Made by a program: the position numbers and the translations under genes. Under the pieces are notes generated by a model. The model was given only the letters and a program-made list of their open reading frames with translations, ran no database searches and was not told the origin of the DNA. DNA of 64,000 bases from Anaerocolumna sp047777345 (GTDB lineage Bacteria; Bacillota; Clostridia; Lachnospirales; Lachnospiraceae), in assembly GCA_047777345.1 (NCBI GenBank), contig JBKEEJ010000005.1, forward strand, positions 124,001 to 188,000, read 5' to 3'. Shown piece by piece: positions 16,348-24,981 of the stretch; position 1 is the stretch's first letter; each line of letters begins with the position of its first letter.

Positions 16348-16784
16348 TGTTAATGCCGAAAAGAGTAAAACATCGTAAACAGTTCCGTGGCTCCATGAGA
16401 GGAAAAGCTCAAAGAGGTAATACTATTTCCAACGGCGAATATGGTCTGGTATCAATTGAACCAGCTTGGATTAAATCAAACCAAATCGAAGCAGCCCGTA
16501 TTGCTATGACTCGTTATATTAAGCGTGGCGGTAAAGTTTGGATTAAAATATTCCCCGATAAACCTGTAACAACGAAACCAGCTGAAACTCGTATGGGTTC
16601 CGGTAAGGGCTCATTGGAATACTGGGTAGCTGTTGTAAAGCCAGGACGTGTTCTGTTTGAAATCTCCGGTGTGCCGGAAGAAACAGCAAAAGAAGCATTG
16701 CGTCTTGCTATGCACAAATTACCGGTTAAGTGTAAGATAGTTTCTCGCGCAGACTTAGAAGGAGGTGCGGGCAGTGAAATCTAA
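16347..16784 (+). CDS. rplP: Ribosomal protein L16
   Basis: A 145-residue protein: MPKRVKHRKQFRGSMRGKAQRGN at the N-terminus and the arginine-rich segment GKVWIKIFPDKPVTTKPAETRMGSGKG near 58-84, with the arginine hydroxylated by YcfD in E. coli. It binds near the A site and 5S rRNA. Two in-frame ATG codons exist, 16347 and 16353; AAGGGAG fits the first (ten bases). The end of the gene overlaps the rpmC start region and supplies its binding site. Confidence 0.95.
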   Translation: MLMPKRVKHRKQFRGSMRGKAQRGNTISNGEYGLVSIEPAWIKSNQIEAARIAMTRYIKRGGKVWIKIFPDKPVTTKPAETRMGSGKGSLEYWVAVVKPGRVLFEISGVPEETAKEALRLAMHKLPVKCKIVSRADLEGGAGSEI

Positions 16785-16983
16785 TAAGTACGTAGAAGAT
16801 TTAAGAGTAAAGACAATTTCCGAACTAAACGAAGAACTAGTAGCTGCTAAAAAGGAGCTTTTCAACTTAAGGTTTCAAAACGCAACAAACCAGTTGGATA
16901 ATACAAGCAGAATTAAGGAAGTTAGAAAGAATATTGCAAGAATTCAAACAGTGATTTCTGAAAAAGCGAAGGCTTCTAACTAA
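16774..16983 (+). CDS. rpmC: Ribosomal protein L29
   Basis: A 69-residue two-helix protein with the typical LRVKTISELNEELVAAKKELFNLRF start and the downstream RIKEVRKNIARIQTVI helix. GTG 16774 is chosen because AAGGAGG (16759-16765) lies eight bases upstream; a GTG at 16765 sits on that site. It overlaps the last 11 bases of rplP. L29 lies next to L23 at the tunnel exit. Confidence 0.93.
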   Translation: MKSNKYVEDLRVKTISELNEELVAAKKELFNLRFQNATNQLDNTSRIKEVRKNIARIQTVISEKAKASN

Positions 16984-17018
16984 TCACAGGGAATCGAGTT
17001 TGGAAAGGAGAAAATATA

Positions 17019-17273
17019 GTGGAAAGAAATCTAAGAAAAGTTCGTACCGGTAAAGTAATCAGTGATAAAATGGATAAAACTATCACAGTAGCTGTTATCG
17101 ATCATGTGAAACATCCTTTATATAAGAAAATTGTAAAAAGAACTTACAAATTAAAGGCCCATGATGAAAACAATGAATGCAGAATTGGTGATAGAGTAAA
17201 AGTTATGGAAACAAGACCTTTATCCAAAGACAAGAGATGGAGACTTGTTGAAATAATCGAAAAAGCGAAATAA
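17019..17273 (+). CDS. rpsQ: Ribosomal protein S17
   Basis: An 84-residue OB-fold protein: RKVRTGKVISDKMDKTITVAVIDHVKHPLYKK followed by RTYKLKAHDENNECRIGDRVKVMETRPLSKDKRWRLVEI. All S17 landmarks are present. The start is GTG 17019, preceded by GAAAGGAGAAAATATA. S17 binds helices of the 16S 5' domain early in assembly. Confidence 0.96.
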   Translation: MERNLRKVRTGKVISDKMDKTITVAVIDHVKHPLYKKIVKRTYKLKAHDENNECRIGDRVKVMETRPLSKDKRWRLVEIIEKAK

Positions 17274-17296
17274 GCTGTGCTGAAAGGAGTAAAGTC

Positions 17297-17665
17297 ATGA
17301 TACAACAAGAATCAAGACTTAAAGTTGCTGACAATACAGGTGCAAAAGAATTACTCTGCATCCGTGTATTAGGCGGATCAACGAGAAGATATGCGAACAT
17401 TGGTGATATCATCGTTGCTTCGGTCAAAGATGCAACACCAGGTGGTGTTGTAAAAAAAGGTGATGTTGTAAAAGCTGTTGTTGTTCGTAGCGTGAAAGGA
17501 GCTCGCCGTAAAGACGGTTCCTATATCAAATTTGATGAAAATGCAGCTGTTATCATAAAAGAAGATAAGAATCCAAGAGGAACTCGTATCTTTGGACCAG
17601 TAGCAAGAGAATTAAGAGAAAAACAATTCATGAAAATCGTTTCATTAGCACCAGAAGTATTATAA
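17297..17665 (+). CDS. rplN: Ribosomal protein L14
   Basis: A 122-residue protein, exactly the usual length. It starts MIQQESRLKVADNTGAKELLCIRVLGG and ends REKQFMKIVSLAPEVL, both strongly conserved in L14. The surface it forms with L19 contacts 16S rRNA and the silencing factor RsfS. GAAAGGAG precedes ATG 17297. First gene of the classical spc group, here continuous with the S10 group. Confidence 0.97.
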   Translation: MIQQESRLKVADNTGAKELLCIRVLGGSTRRYANIGDIIVASVKDATPGGVVKKGDVVKAVVVRSVKGARRKDGSYIKFDENAAVIIKEDKNPRGTRIFGPVARELREKQFMKIVSLAPEVL

Positions 17666-17678
17666 GGAGGTGTCGGCT

Positions 17679-17996
17679 GTGTCTACTAAAAAAATCAAAA
17701 AAGGTGATACCGTTAAGGTTATAACCGGTAAAGATAAAGGCAAAGAAGGCAAAGTAATTGCTGTTATGGATAATAAGGTATTAGTGGAAGGCGTGAATAT
17801 GGTAACAAAACATACGAAGGCCAGCCAGTCTAATCCGAAGGGTGGAATCATTCACCAAGAAGCACCAATTGATATTTCCAACGTTATGTACGTGCATAAA
17901 GGCAAGGTAACCAGAATTGGCTTCACAACCAGAGAAGGTAAAAATGGAATCGAAAAAGTACGTATTGCGAAATCAACCGGCGATATAATCGACTAA
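17679..17996 (+). CDS. rplX: Ribosomal protein L24
   Basis: A 105-residue protein with the KOW motif KKGDTVKVITGKDKGKEGKV near residues 6-26 and the DISNVMYVHKGK strand near 66-77. GTG 17679 follows AAGGAGG by nine bases; an earlier GTG at 17670 overlaps the binding site. L24 is one of the two assembly-initiator proteins of the 50S subunit. Four to thirteen bases separate it from rplN. Confidence 0.95.
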   Translation: MSTKKIKKGDTVKVITGKDKGKEGKVIAVMDNKVLVEGVNMVTKHTKASQSNPKGGIIHQEAPIDISNVMYVHKGKVTRIGFTTREGKNGIEKVRIAKSTGDIID

Positions 17997-18020
17997 TTCT
18001 AAGAGAGGAGGTCTCATAAG

Positions 18021-18560
18021 TTGACTAGATTAAAAGAAACTTATATGAATGAAATTATTGACAGCATGACCAAAAAGTTCGGATATAAGAATCCTATGGA
18101 AGTGCCGAAATTAGATAAAATCGTAATTAACATGGGCGTTGGCGAAGCAAGAGAAAATTCCAAGCTTTTGGATGCTGCACTTAAGGATCTGGAAATCATA
18201 TCTGGACAAAAACCTGTCGTAACAAGAGCAAAGAAATCTGTGGCTAACTTTAAAATAAGAGAAGGCATGCCAATTGGCTGTAAAGTTACATTAAGAGGCG
18301 ATAAAATGTATGAATTTGCAGATCGTCTTATCAATTTAGCTTTACCTCGTGTACGTGACTTTAGAGGTGTTAATCCAAACGCATTTGATGGAAGAGGAAA
18401 TTATGCCCTTGGTATTAAGGAACAAGTTATTTTCCCTGAAATCGAATATGATAAGATTGATAAGGTTAGAGGCATGGACATTATTTTCGTAACCACCGCT
18501 AAAACTGATGAAGAAGCCCGTGAATTGCTGACATTATTCGGTATGCCATTCAAAAAATAG
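18021..18560 (+). CDS. rplE: Ribosomal protein L5
   Basis: A 179-residue protein beginning MTRLKETYMNEIIDSMTKKFGYKN, with KIVINMGVGEARENSK, the TRAKKSVANFKIREGMPIGCKVTLRG segment and RVRDFRGVNPNAFDGRGNYALGIKEQ. It carries 5S rRNA into the central protuberance. The start is TTG 18021 after GAGAGGAGG; no ATG is near the conserved N-terminus, so TTG is well supported. Confidence 0.96.
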   Translation: MTRLKETYMNEIIDSMTKKFGYKNPMEVPKLDKIVINMGVGEARENSKLLDAALKDLEIISGQKPVVTRAKKSVANFKIREGMPIGCKVTLRGDKMYEFADRLINLALPRVRDFRGVNPNAFDGRGNYALGIKEQVIFPEIEYDKIDKVRGMDIIFVTTAKTDEEARELLTLFGMPFKK

Positions 18561-18575
18561 TTAGGAGGGAATTCC

Positions 18576-18761
18576 ATGGCAAAAACGTCAATGAAGGTTA
18601 AGCAACAGCGTACACAAAAGTTCTCTACCAGAGAATACAACCGTTGCAGAATCTGTGGTCGTCCACATGCTTATTTGAGAAAATACGGAATTTGCAGAAT
18701 CTGCTTCCGTGAATTAGCATATAAAGGACAAATACCAGGTGTTAAAAAAGCAAGCTGGTAG
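18576..18761 (+). CDS. rpsN: Ribosomal protein S14, zinc-binding (type Z)
   Basis: A 61-residue S14 of the short zinc type. The four ligands are Cys24, Cys27, Cys40 and Cys43 in CRICGRPHAYLRKYGICRIC. Many Firmicutes also have a long zinc-free paralogue used under zinc starvation; none is in this window. TAGGAGGGAA precedes ATG 18576. Confidence 0.97.
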   Translation: MAKTSMKVKQQRTQKFSTREYNRCRICGRPHAYLRKYGICRICFRELAYKGQIPGVKKASW

Positions 18762-18785
18762 GAAACAAGGAAGGAGGCAAATGAC

Positions 18786-19187
18786 ATGACAATGAGTGAT
18801 CCTATTGCAGATATGCTTACAAGAATCCGTAATGCCAATACTGCAAAACATGATACAGTAGATATACCTGCATCAAAAATGAAGATAGCTATTGCTGATA
18901 TTCTTTATAGAGAAGGTTATATCAAAAAGTATGAAATAGAAGAAGTAGATAACATTAAAACAATTCATATTACATTAAAATATGGAAAAGATAAGAATGT
19001 TAAGATTATTACAGGCCTTAAGAGAATTTCTAAGCCAGGTCTTCGTGTTTATGCTAGCAAAGACGAACTTCCAAAAGTACTTGGAGGTCTTGGTATAGCT
19101 ATTATATCTACGAATAAGGGCGTTGTTACTGATAAAGAAGCAAGAAAGCTTAACGTAGGCGGAGAAGTATTAGCGTTCATCTGGTAG
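18786..19187 (+). CDS. rpsH: Ribosomal protein S8
   Basis: A 133-residue protein: SDPIADMLTRIRNANTAKHDTVDIPASKMK at the N-terminus and PGLRVYASKDELPKVLGGLGIAIISTNKGVVTDKEARKLNVGGEVLAFIW at the C-terminus. AAGGAGGC lies before two ATGs: the one at 18781 opens only ATG ACA TGA, so 18786 is the real start. S8 is a primary 16S binder and the spc-operon repressor in E. coli. A 131-base gap follows before rplF, with no recognised element. Confidence 0.96.
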   Translation: MTMSDPIADMLTRIRNANTAKHDTVDIPASKMKIAIADILYREGYIKKYEIEEVDNIKTIHITLKYGKDKNVKIITGLKRISKPGLRVYASKDELPKVLGGLGIAIISTNKGVVTDKEARKLNVGGEVLAFIW

Positions 19188-19318
19188 TAGTAGGTCCTCT
19201 GACTTTGTCCATATAAAAGTAGAACGAACGAAACTTAAGTGTATGGATATTAGAAAGCGGATAATAGAGAATGAGATACGATAGATCGATCCTACAATAA
19301 ATTATAGGAGGTGCGGGC

Positions 19319-19861
19319 ATGTCACGTATAGGAAGAATGCCTATCGCTATACCTGCAGGCGTAACTGTAGATGTAGCAGAAAATAATAAAGTTACAGTAA
19401 AAGGTCCTAAGGGAACTCTTGAAAGAGTATTACCTTCTGAGATGGACATTAAAGTAGAGGAATCTCAAGTTATTGTTTCTAGACCAAACGATTTAAAGAG
19501 AATAAAGTCTTTACATGGTCTTACGAGAACATTAATTGCCAATATGATAACCGGCGTTACGCAAGGTTATGAAAAAGTGCTTGAAATCAACGGTGTTGGT
19601 TACAGAGCAGCAAAATCCGGCAAAGAATTAACTTTAACACTTGGATATTCTCATCCGGTAGTTATGGTTGATCCTGAAGGTGTTGAAACCGTATTAGACG
19701 GACAGAACAAAATCATCGTAAAAGGTATTGATAAAGAAAAAGTTGGCCAATACGCTGCTGAAATCAGAGATAAGAAGAGACCGGAACCTTATAAGGGCAA
19801 AGGTATTAAATATGCTGATGAAGTGATTAGACGTAAAGTTGGTAAGACTGGTAAGAAATAA
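19319..19861 (+). CDS. rplF: Ribosomal protein L6
   Basis: A 180-residue protein of two related alpha/beta repeats. The N-terminal repeat starts MSRIGRMPIAIPAGV and the second includes VGYRAAKSGKELTLTLGYSHPV near residues 90-111; the C-terminal RRPEPYKGKGIKYADEVIRRKVGKTGKK-type tail (here KKRPEPYKGKGIKY) contacts the GTPase centre. TAGGAGGTGCGGGC precedes ATG 19319. A gap of 131 bases separates it from rpsH. Confidence 0.96.
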   Translation: MSRIGRMPIAIPAGVTVDVAENNKVTVKGPKGTLERVLPSEMDIKVEESQVIVSRPNDLKRIKSLHGLTRTLIANMITGVTQGYEKVLEINGVGYRAAKSGKELTLTLGYSHPVVMVDPEGVETVLDGQNKIIVKGIDKEKVGQYAAEIRDKKRPEPYKGKGIKYADEVIRRKVGKTGKK

Positions 19862-19877
19862 TTGGAGGTGAAATACA

Positions 19878-20246
19878 ATGGTTAGTAAAGAATCAAGATC
19901 TGAAATTCGTGTAAAGAAGCATAGAAAATTACGTAATCGTTTCACCGGAACTCCTGAAAGACCACGTTTGGCTGTGTTTAGAAGTAATAATCATATGTAC
20001 GCTCAAATTATTGACGATACAGTTGGTCATACTTTGGTATCAGCTTCTACACTTCAAAAGGATGTTAAGGCTGAACTCGAAAAAACAAACGATGTGGCTG
20101 CTGCAGCATATTTAGGTACTGTAATTGCTAAAAGAGCATTGGAAAAAGGTATTAAAACGGTTGTCTTTGACAGAGGCGGCTTTATATATCATGGAAAAGT
20201 AAAAGCATTAGCAGATGCAGCCAGAGAAGCTGGTCTGGAATTCTAA
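19878..20246 (+). CDS. rplR: Ribosomal protein L18
   Basis: A 122-residue 5S rRNA-binding protein: RVKKHRKLRNRFTGTPERPRLAVFRSNNHMYAQIIDD near the N-terminus and FDRGGFIYHGKVKALADAAREAGLEF at the end, the L18 signature. TTGGAGGTG precedes ATG 19878. With L5 it holds 5S rRNA in the central protuberance. Gene spacing on both sides is short. Confidence 0.96.
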   Translation: MVSKESRSEIRVKKHRKLRNRFTGTPERPRLAVFRSNNHMYAQIIDDTVGHTLVSASTLQKDVKAELEKTNDVAAAAYLGTVIAKRALEKGIKTVVFDRGGFIYHGKVKALADAAREAGLEF

Positions 20247-20262
20247 GCAAGGAGGAAAACAC

Positions 20263-20772
20263 ATGAAACGTACAATCGTTGATGCTAGTCAACTGGATTT
20301 AGAAGATAAAGTAGTATCAATCAAACGTGTTACTAAAGTAGTTAAGGGTGGACGTAATTTCAGATTTACAGCTTTAGTAGTAGTTGGTGACAAAAATGGA
20401 CACGTTGGTGCAGGCCTGGGTAAAGCAGCAGAAATTCCGGAAGCTATTCGTAAAGGTAAAGAAGATGCTATGAAGAAATTGATTACCGTTCCTATCGATG
20501 AGAATGGCAGCATACCTCATGATTATGTTGGTAAATTCGGAAGCTCTTCTGTATTATTAAAGCGTTCCCCGGAAGGTACTGGTGTTATCGCAGGAGGTCC
20601 GGCACGTAGCGTTCTTGAACTTGCAGGCTTTAAAAATATCCGTACAAAATCACTTGGCTCAAACAATAAGCAGAACGTAGTTCTTGCTACAATTGATGGA
20701 TTAAGTCAGTTAAAGACTCCTGAGGAAGTAGCTAAGCTTCGCGGTATTTCTGTAGAAGATATGTTAGGTTAG
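20263..20772 (+). CDS. rpsE: Ribosomal protein S5
   Basis: A 169-residue protein with the double-stranded RNA-binding-like N-domain (LEDKVVSIKRVTKVVKGGRNFRFTALVVVGD near residues 12-42) and the C-terminal domain with HDYVGKFGSSSVLLKRSPEGTGVIAGG. The loop near KVVKGGRNF, where spectinomycin-resistance changes occur, appears normal. ATG 20263 follows AAGGAGG; a frame opening at 20215 lies inside rplR and lacks a binding site. Confidence 0.96.
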   Translation: MKRTIVDASQLDLEDKVVSIKRVTKVVKGGRNFRFTALVVVGDKNGHVGAGLGKAAEIPEAIRKGKEDAMKKLITVPIDENGSIPHDYVGKFGSSSVLLKRSPEGTGVIAGGPARSVLELAGFKNIRTKSLGSNNKQNVVLATIDGLSQLKTPEEVAKLRGISVEDMLG

Positions 20773-20783
20773 GAGGACTTAAA

Positions 20784-20966
20784 ATGGCAGGAAAATTAAA
20801 AATAACTTTAGTAAAGTCTACGATAGGTGCTATCCCTAAGCACAAGAAAACAGTAGAAGCATTAGGTCTTAGAAAGCCTAATCAGTCTGTTGAAAAGCCG
20901 GATAATGCCGCAATCAGGGGTATGGCTGATCAGGTTAGACATTTAGTAAAGGTTGAAGAGATATAA
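20784..20966 (+). CDS. rpmD: Ribosomal protein L30
   Basis: A 60-residue protein: KLKITLVKSTIGAIPKHKKTVEALGLRKPNQSV then a C-terminal helix ending VRHLVKVEEI, which is the L30 pattern. TAGGAGG overlaps the end of rpsE and precedes ATG 20784. L30 is absent from some bacteria but is usual at this place in Firmicutes. Confidence 0.95.
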   Translation: MAGKLKITLVKSTIGAIPKHKKTVEALGLRKPNQSVEKPDNAAIRGMADQVRHLVKVEEI

Positions 20967-20992
20967 TATAAACAAGTAAGGAGGTGTACTCG

Positions 20993-21433
20993 ATGAATTT
21001 ATCAGAATTAAGACCGGCAGAGGGCTCCAAACACAGCAACAATTTCAGAAGAGGACGTGGACATGGTTCGGGTAATGGTAAAACAGCCGGAAAAGGCCAT
21101 AAAGGTCAGAAAGCCCGTTCCGGAGCACCCAGAGTAGGTTTTGAAGGTGGTCAGACTCCATTTATCAGAACATTACCAAAGAGAGGTTTCAAGAATAGAA
21201 ATACAAAAGAAATCGTTGCAATTAACGTTGATAAATTAAATAGATTTGAAGATGGTGCTCTTGTTACCATTGAATCATTAGTAGAAACTGGTATCATTAA
21301 AAACCCGAAAGATGGTGTGAAGATTCTAGGAAATGGAGAACTTACCAAGAAGCTTGATGTAAAGGTTAACGCATTCAGTGAAAGCGCTATAGAAAAGATC
21401 AAAGCACTTGGTGGAAATGCTGAGGTGATTTAG
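20993..21433 (+). CDS. rplO: Ribosomal protein L15
   Basis: A 146-residue protein. The glycine-rich basic N-terminal arm (RRGRGHGSGNGKTAGKGHKGQKAR, about residues 19-42) that threads into 23S rRNA and the globular C-terminal domain (VKILGNGELTKKLDVKVNAFSESA) are both clear. ATG 20993 follows AAGGAGGTG; the GTG at 20984 is part of that site. SecY starts three bases after its stop, suggesting coupled translation. Confidence 0.96.
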   Translation: MNLSELRPAEGSKHSNNFRRGRGHGSGNGKTAGKGHKGQKARSGAPRVGFEGGQTPFIRTLPKRGFKNRNTKEIVAINVDKLNRFEDGALVTIESLVETGIIKNPKDGVKILGNGELTKKLDVKVNAFSESAIEKIKALGGNAEVI

Positions 21434-21436
21434 GAT

Positions 21437-22765
21437 ATGTTTAAAACGTTCCGAAATGCTTTAAAGATTAAAGATATAAGAAATAAATTGGTGTATACTT
21501 TTGTAGCGCTGATTTTAGTAAGACTTGGTTCTCAACTTCCTGTACCGCGTATCGATAGAGAATATTTTTCCCAGTGGATTGGCAATCAGACTTCTTTAGG
21601 ATTCTTTGATACTTTAACAGGTGGTTCTTTTACGCAAATGTCCATATTTGCTTTAAATATTACACCATATATTACATCTTCTATCATTATGCAGCTCCTT
21701 ACCATAGCCATACCAAAGCTGGAGGAGTTACAAAAAGAAGGAGAAGATGGAAGAAGAAAAATTGCAGAATATACACGTTATGTAACGATTTTATTATCAG
21801 TGATAGAATCTGTTGCTATGGCTATTGGATTTGGTAATTCTAACTTGCTGGATGGCGGTCTTACCCCCAGCAATGTTATAATTATCGTATCATCCTTAAC
21901 TGCAGGTTCTGCATTTTTAATGTGGTTAGGTGAAAGAATTACAGAAAAAGGCGTTGGGAATGGTATTTCAATAATCCTTTTGATTAATATTGTTGCTAGA
22001 ATGCCAAATGATTTTTCAAATCTTTATAAGCAATTTATAGCTGGTGCATCCAATGTTCTCAATGGTTTAATCGCCGCAGTGGTAATTATCGTTGTTGTTG
22101 TAGGCGTTGTGGCATTCATCGTTTTGATGCAGGATGCACAGAGAAAAATACCAGTACAATATGCTAAGAAAGTACAAGGAAGGAAAATGATAGGCGGACA
22201 GTCTAGTCATATTCCTTTAAGAGTGAATACAGCAGGTGTTATCCCGGTTATCTTTGCCGGGTCATTAATGCAGTTTCCAATTGTCATTTCATCCTTTTTT
22301 GGCGTGAGCCCGGCAAGAGCTTATATTTGGCCTAAAATATTGTACTTATTAGACCAGAGAACCTGGTGCAATTTTAAAAGTTTTGGCGAATTTAAATATT
22401 CCCTTGGTTTACTAATATATATTGTATTAGTAATCTTCTTTGCATATTTTTATACTTCTATTACATTTAATCCTATTGAAGTATCAAATAATATGAAGAA
22501 GCAAGGCGGATTTATCCCTGGCATACGTCCAGGTAAGCCAACCACGGAATACTTAACGAAAGTACTGAATTACATTATTTTTATCGGCGCTGTTGGTCTT
22601 ACAATAGTAGCAGTAATTCCTATTTTCTTTTCCGGAGCTTTCGGAGCAGACGTATCTTTTGGCGGAACATCCTTAATCATCGTCGTAGGCGTTGTTCTCG
22701 AAACAATTAAGCAAATTGAATCACAAATGTTAGTACGTCATTACAAAGGATTCTTAAACGATTGA
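21437..22765 (+). CDS. secY: Protein translocase subunit SecY
   Basis: A 442-residue membrane protein with the ten membrane spans of the SecY channel. Recognisable parts are the N-terminal FVALILVRLGSQLPVPRID, the plug region GFFDTLTGGSFTQMSIFALNITPYITSSIIMQLL, the cytoplasmic loop with RKIPVQYAKK and the late GGFIPGIRPGKPTTEYL loop that contacts SecA and the ribosome. The start is at 21437 within GATATG; the binding site is in the end of rplO (GAGGTGATTTAGG). Confidence 0.97.
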   Translation: MFKTFRNALKIKDIRNKLVYTFVALILVRLGSQLPVPRIDREYFSQWIGNQTSLGFFDTLTGGSFTQMSIFALNITPYITSSIIMQLLTIAIPKLEELQKEGEDGRRKIAEYTRYVTILLSVIESVAMAIGFGNSNLLDGGLTPSNVIIIVSSLTAGSAFLMWLGERITEKGVGNGISIILLINIVARMPNDFSNLYKQFIAGASNVLNGLIAAVVIIVVVVGVVAFIVLMQDAQRKIPVQYAKKVQGRKMIGGQSSHIPLRVNTAGVIPVIFAGSLMQFPIVISSFFGVSPARAYIWPKILYLLDQRTWCNFKSFGEFKYSLGLLIYIVLVIFFAYFYTSITFNPIEVSNNMKKQGGFIPGIRPGKPTTEYLTKVLNYIIFIGAVGLTIVAVIPIFFSGAFGADVSFGGTSLIIVVGVVLETIKQIESQMLVRHYKGFLND

Positions 22766-22781
22766 CAGACATAATAAATGT

Positions 22782-22810
22782 GCAAGGCGGGGCTTGGCTC
22801 CGCCCTTTGC
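22782..22810 (+). promoter_or_regulatory. GC-rich hairpin between secY and adk
   Basis: GCAAGGCGG pairs with CCGCCCTTTGC around a nine-base loop. No T-run follows, so it is more likely an mRNA-processing or stability element than a terminator. It is the most GC-rich spot in an otherwise AT-rich region. Confidence 0.5.
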
Positions 22811-22848
22811 AGATTGATGGTGCAAGAAGCACAGATAGGAGTTAAGGA

Positions 22849-23493
22849 ATGAGAATAATTATGTTAGGTGCTCCTGGTGCCGGTAAGGGTACTCAGGCCA
22901 AAAGAATCGCTGATAAATACAAGATTCCTCACATTTCTACCGGAGATATTTTCAGAGCCAATATAAAAAACGGTACTGAGCTGGGCCAAAAAGCAAAAGC
23001 CTATATGGATCAGGGTTTACTGGTTCCGGACGATTTGGTAGTGGATCTGGTAGTAGACAGAATCAAGCAGGATGATTGTGTTAACGGCTATGTATTTGAC
23101 GGGTTTCCCAGAACTATACCTCAGGCGGAAGCTTTAGATGCTGCGCTGAAAGAATTAAACGAAAAAATTGATTATGTAGTAAACGTAGAGGTACCGGATT
23201 CCAATATTGTGGAAAGGATGTCCGGTCGCAGAGCCTGTTTAAAATGTGGCGCAACTTATCATCTTCAGTATATTCCCACAAAAGTAGAGGGTATCTGCGA
23301 TGACTGTGGCTCTGAATTGGTTTTGAGGGATGATGACAAACCAGAAACCGTACGAAAAAGACTTCGTGTATATCATGAGCAAACACAGCCTTTAATTGAT
23401 TACTACAAAAAACAAGGGATTTTGGTTGAAGTTGACGGAACAAAAGATATAGCTGAAGTATTTGAAGCTATTGAGTGTATTTTGGAACAATAA
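22849..23493 (+). CDS. adk: Adenylate kinase
   Basis: A 214-residue enzyme interconverting ATP, ADP and AMP. The P-loop is GAPGAGKGTQ at residues 7-16, the AMP site includes HISTGDIFR and DGFPRT, and the LID carries the zinc-binding form with four cysteines (CLKCGATYH near 130 and CDDCG near 150), as in Gram-positive enzymes. ATG 22849 follows AGGAGTTAAGG. A small inverted repeat (ATAAGGTTT/AAACCTTAT, 23490-23511) covers its stop codon without a T-run. Confidence 0.97.
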   Translation: MRIIMLGAPGAGKGTQAKRIADKYKIPHISTGDIFRANIKNGTELGQKAKAYMDQGLLVPDDLVVDLVVDRIKQDDCVNGYVFDGFPRTIPQAEALDAALKELNEKIDYVVNVEVPDSNIVERMSGRRACLKCGATYHLQYIPTKVEGICDDCGSELVLRDDDKPETVRKRLRVYHEQTQPLIDYYKKQGILVEVDGTKDIAEVFEAIECILEQ

Positions 23494-23540
23494 GGTTTAC
23501 GAAAACCTTATGATTTATTACAATAGGAATAGGAGAGTTT

Positions 23541-24296
23541 ATGTCAGTAATTATTAAATCGGAAAAAGAAATTGAATTAATGCGAGAAGCTGGCAGAATC
23601 CTGGCTATTGTACATGAAGAGCTGGAAAAGTTTTTAAGGCCCGGTATATCTACCCTGGAGATTGACAAAAAAGCGAACGAGATAATCAGAAGCTATGGCT
23701 GTATACCATCCTTTTTAAACTATAATGGTTTTCCTGCCTCAATCTGCGTATCCATAAATGATCAGGTAGTACATGGAATACCTAATAAGAATACATTTTT
23801 GAAAGATGGAGATATTGTCAGTTTAGATGCAGGTGTTATTTATAAGGGCTATCAATCTGATGCTGCAAGAACCTGGGCAATTGGAGAAGTCAGTGAGGAA
23901 GCCGCTAAGCTTATCAAAGTTACCGAACAAAGTTTTTACGAAGGTATTAAATATGCAAAAGCAGGCAATCATTTAAATGACATCTCTGGTGCCATCCAGG
24001 ATTATGTGGAATCCTTTGGTTTTTCTGTAGTCAGGGATCTGGTAGGTCACGGAATCGGCAAAAACATGCATGAAGAACCTCAAATACCGAATTTCAGACA
24101 AAAAGGAAGAGGCATCCGTTTGGAAGCCGGAATGACTCTTGCAATCGAACCAATGGTAAACATGGGAAGATGCGATGTTTGCTGGGAAGATGATGATTGG
24201 ACAGTGGTAACGGAAGACGGCAGTTTGTCAGCCCATTATGAGAATACAATTCTCATAACAGACGGAGAACCGGAAATATTGTCCATCCGAAAATAA
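23541..24296 (+). CDS. map: Methionine aminopeptidase, type I
   Basis: A 251-residue enzyme that removes the initiator methionine from nascent proteins. The five metal ligands are visible: two Asp in SLDAG and QSDAAR, His in GHGIGKNMHEEP, and Glu in AIEPM and HYENT. There is no N-terminal zinc-finger or SH3 extension, so it is the basic type Ia form. AGGAGAG precedes ATG 23541. It follows adk, as in most Firmicutes. Confidence 0.97.
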   Translation: MSVIIKSEKEIELMREAGRILAIVHEELEKFLRPGISTLEIDKKANEIIRSYGCIPSFLNYNGFPASICVSINDQVVHGIPNKNTFLKDGDIVSLDAGVIYKGYQSDAARTWAIGEVSEEAAKLIKVTEQSFYEGIKYAKAGNHLNDISGAIQDYVESFGFSVVRDLVGHGIGKNMHEEPQIPNFRQKGRGIRLEAGMTLAIEPMVNMGRCDVCWEDDDWTVVTEDGSLSAHYENTILITDGEPEILSIRK

Positions 24297-24380
24297 GGTT
24301 GACAAATTTGTTATAATAATAGCAAGAACCGGCTTTATTACCCGGTAGAAAGACGAATATAAGCAAAATGGAGATTCTAT

Positions 24381-24659
24381 ATGTTTTCATATGAATTCGG
24401 CAGTATAGTAATATCAAAAGCCGGCCATGACAAAGGTGAAGTTTATGTCATACTGAAATCAGATGAGAAATATGTATATTTAATGAATGGCAAAAACCGA
24501 ACTTTTGATAGACCCAAGAAGAAGAACATAAAGCATGTACAATGTGTTAATTACACAGATAATGTTCTGTTGGAAAAACACCAGGGACAAATGAAAATAA
24601 CAAATGAAGACGTCAAAAGAGCCATTAAGCTCTACTTAGAAAAATGTAGTCATTGTTAG
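24381..24659 (+). CDS. KOW-domain RNA-binding protein (L14e-like)
   Basis: A 92-residue protein with an N-terminal KOW-type fold (EFGSIVISKAGHDKGEVYVILKSDEKYVYLMNGKNRT, about residues 5-40), then PKKKNIKHVQ and a short C-terminal helix ending CSHC. Such proteins are regularly found between map and infA in Clostridia and are annotated as RNA-binding proteins resembling archaeal L14e; a ribosome or translation role is inferred from position. ATG 24381 follows GGAG with seven bases between. Confidence 0.8.
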   Translation: MFSYEFGSIVISKAGHDKGEVYVILKSDEKYVYLMNGKNRTFDRPKKKNIKHVQCVNYTDNVLLEKHQGQMKITNEDVKRAIKLYLEKCSHC

Positions 24660-24723
24660 TATGTAGTATGATTGTTATGGAAATGTAGTTGAGTGCATTT
24701 CTTCATATCATGGAGGTGACATA

Positions 24724-24942
24724 ATGTCAAAATCAGATGTAGTGGAAATTGAAGGAACGGTAATTGAAAAATTACCAAATGCCATGTTCCAGGTAGAATT
24801 AGAGAATGGGCATAGAGTTTTAGCACATATTAGTGGAAAACTGCGTATGAACTTCATAAAAATTGTACCGGGAGATAAGGTTACGTTAGAGCTGTCTCCT
24901 TATGATTTGACAAAAGGCAGAATTGTTTGGCGTGACAAGTAA
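24724..24942 (+). CDS. infA: Translation initiation factor IF-1
   Basis: A 72-residue S1/OB-fold protein, exactly the usual length: MSKSDVVEIEGTVIEKLPNAMF, then VELENGHRVLAHISGKLRMNFIKIVPGDKV and LSPYDLTKGRIVWRDK. It binds the A-site region of 30S during initiation. TGGAGGTGACATA precedes ATG 24724. Confidence 0.97.
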   Translation: MSKSDVVEIEGTVIEKLPNAMFQVELENGHRVLAHISGKLRMNFIKIVPGDKVTLELSPYDLTKGRIVWRDK

Positions 24943-24981
24943 TCAGAATATTTTTCAAGTAAAAAATTTGTAATATTTTAC

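Noticed and set aside
24299..24317. TTGACA followed by TATAAT behind map, looking like a promoter for the KOW gene.
   Set aside because: Only 7 bases separate the two hexamers, far from the 16-18 needed.
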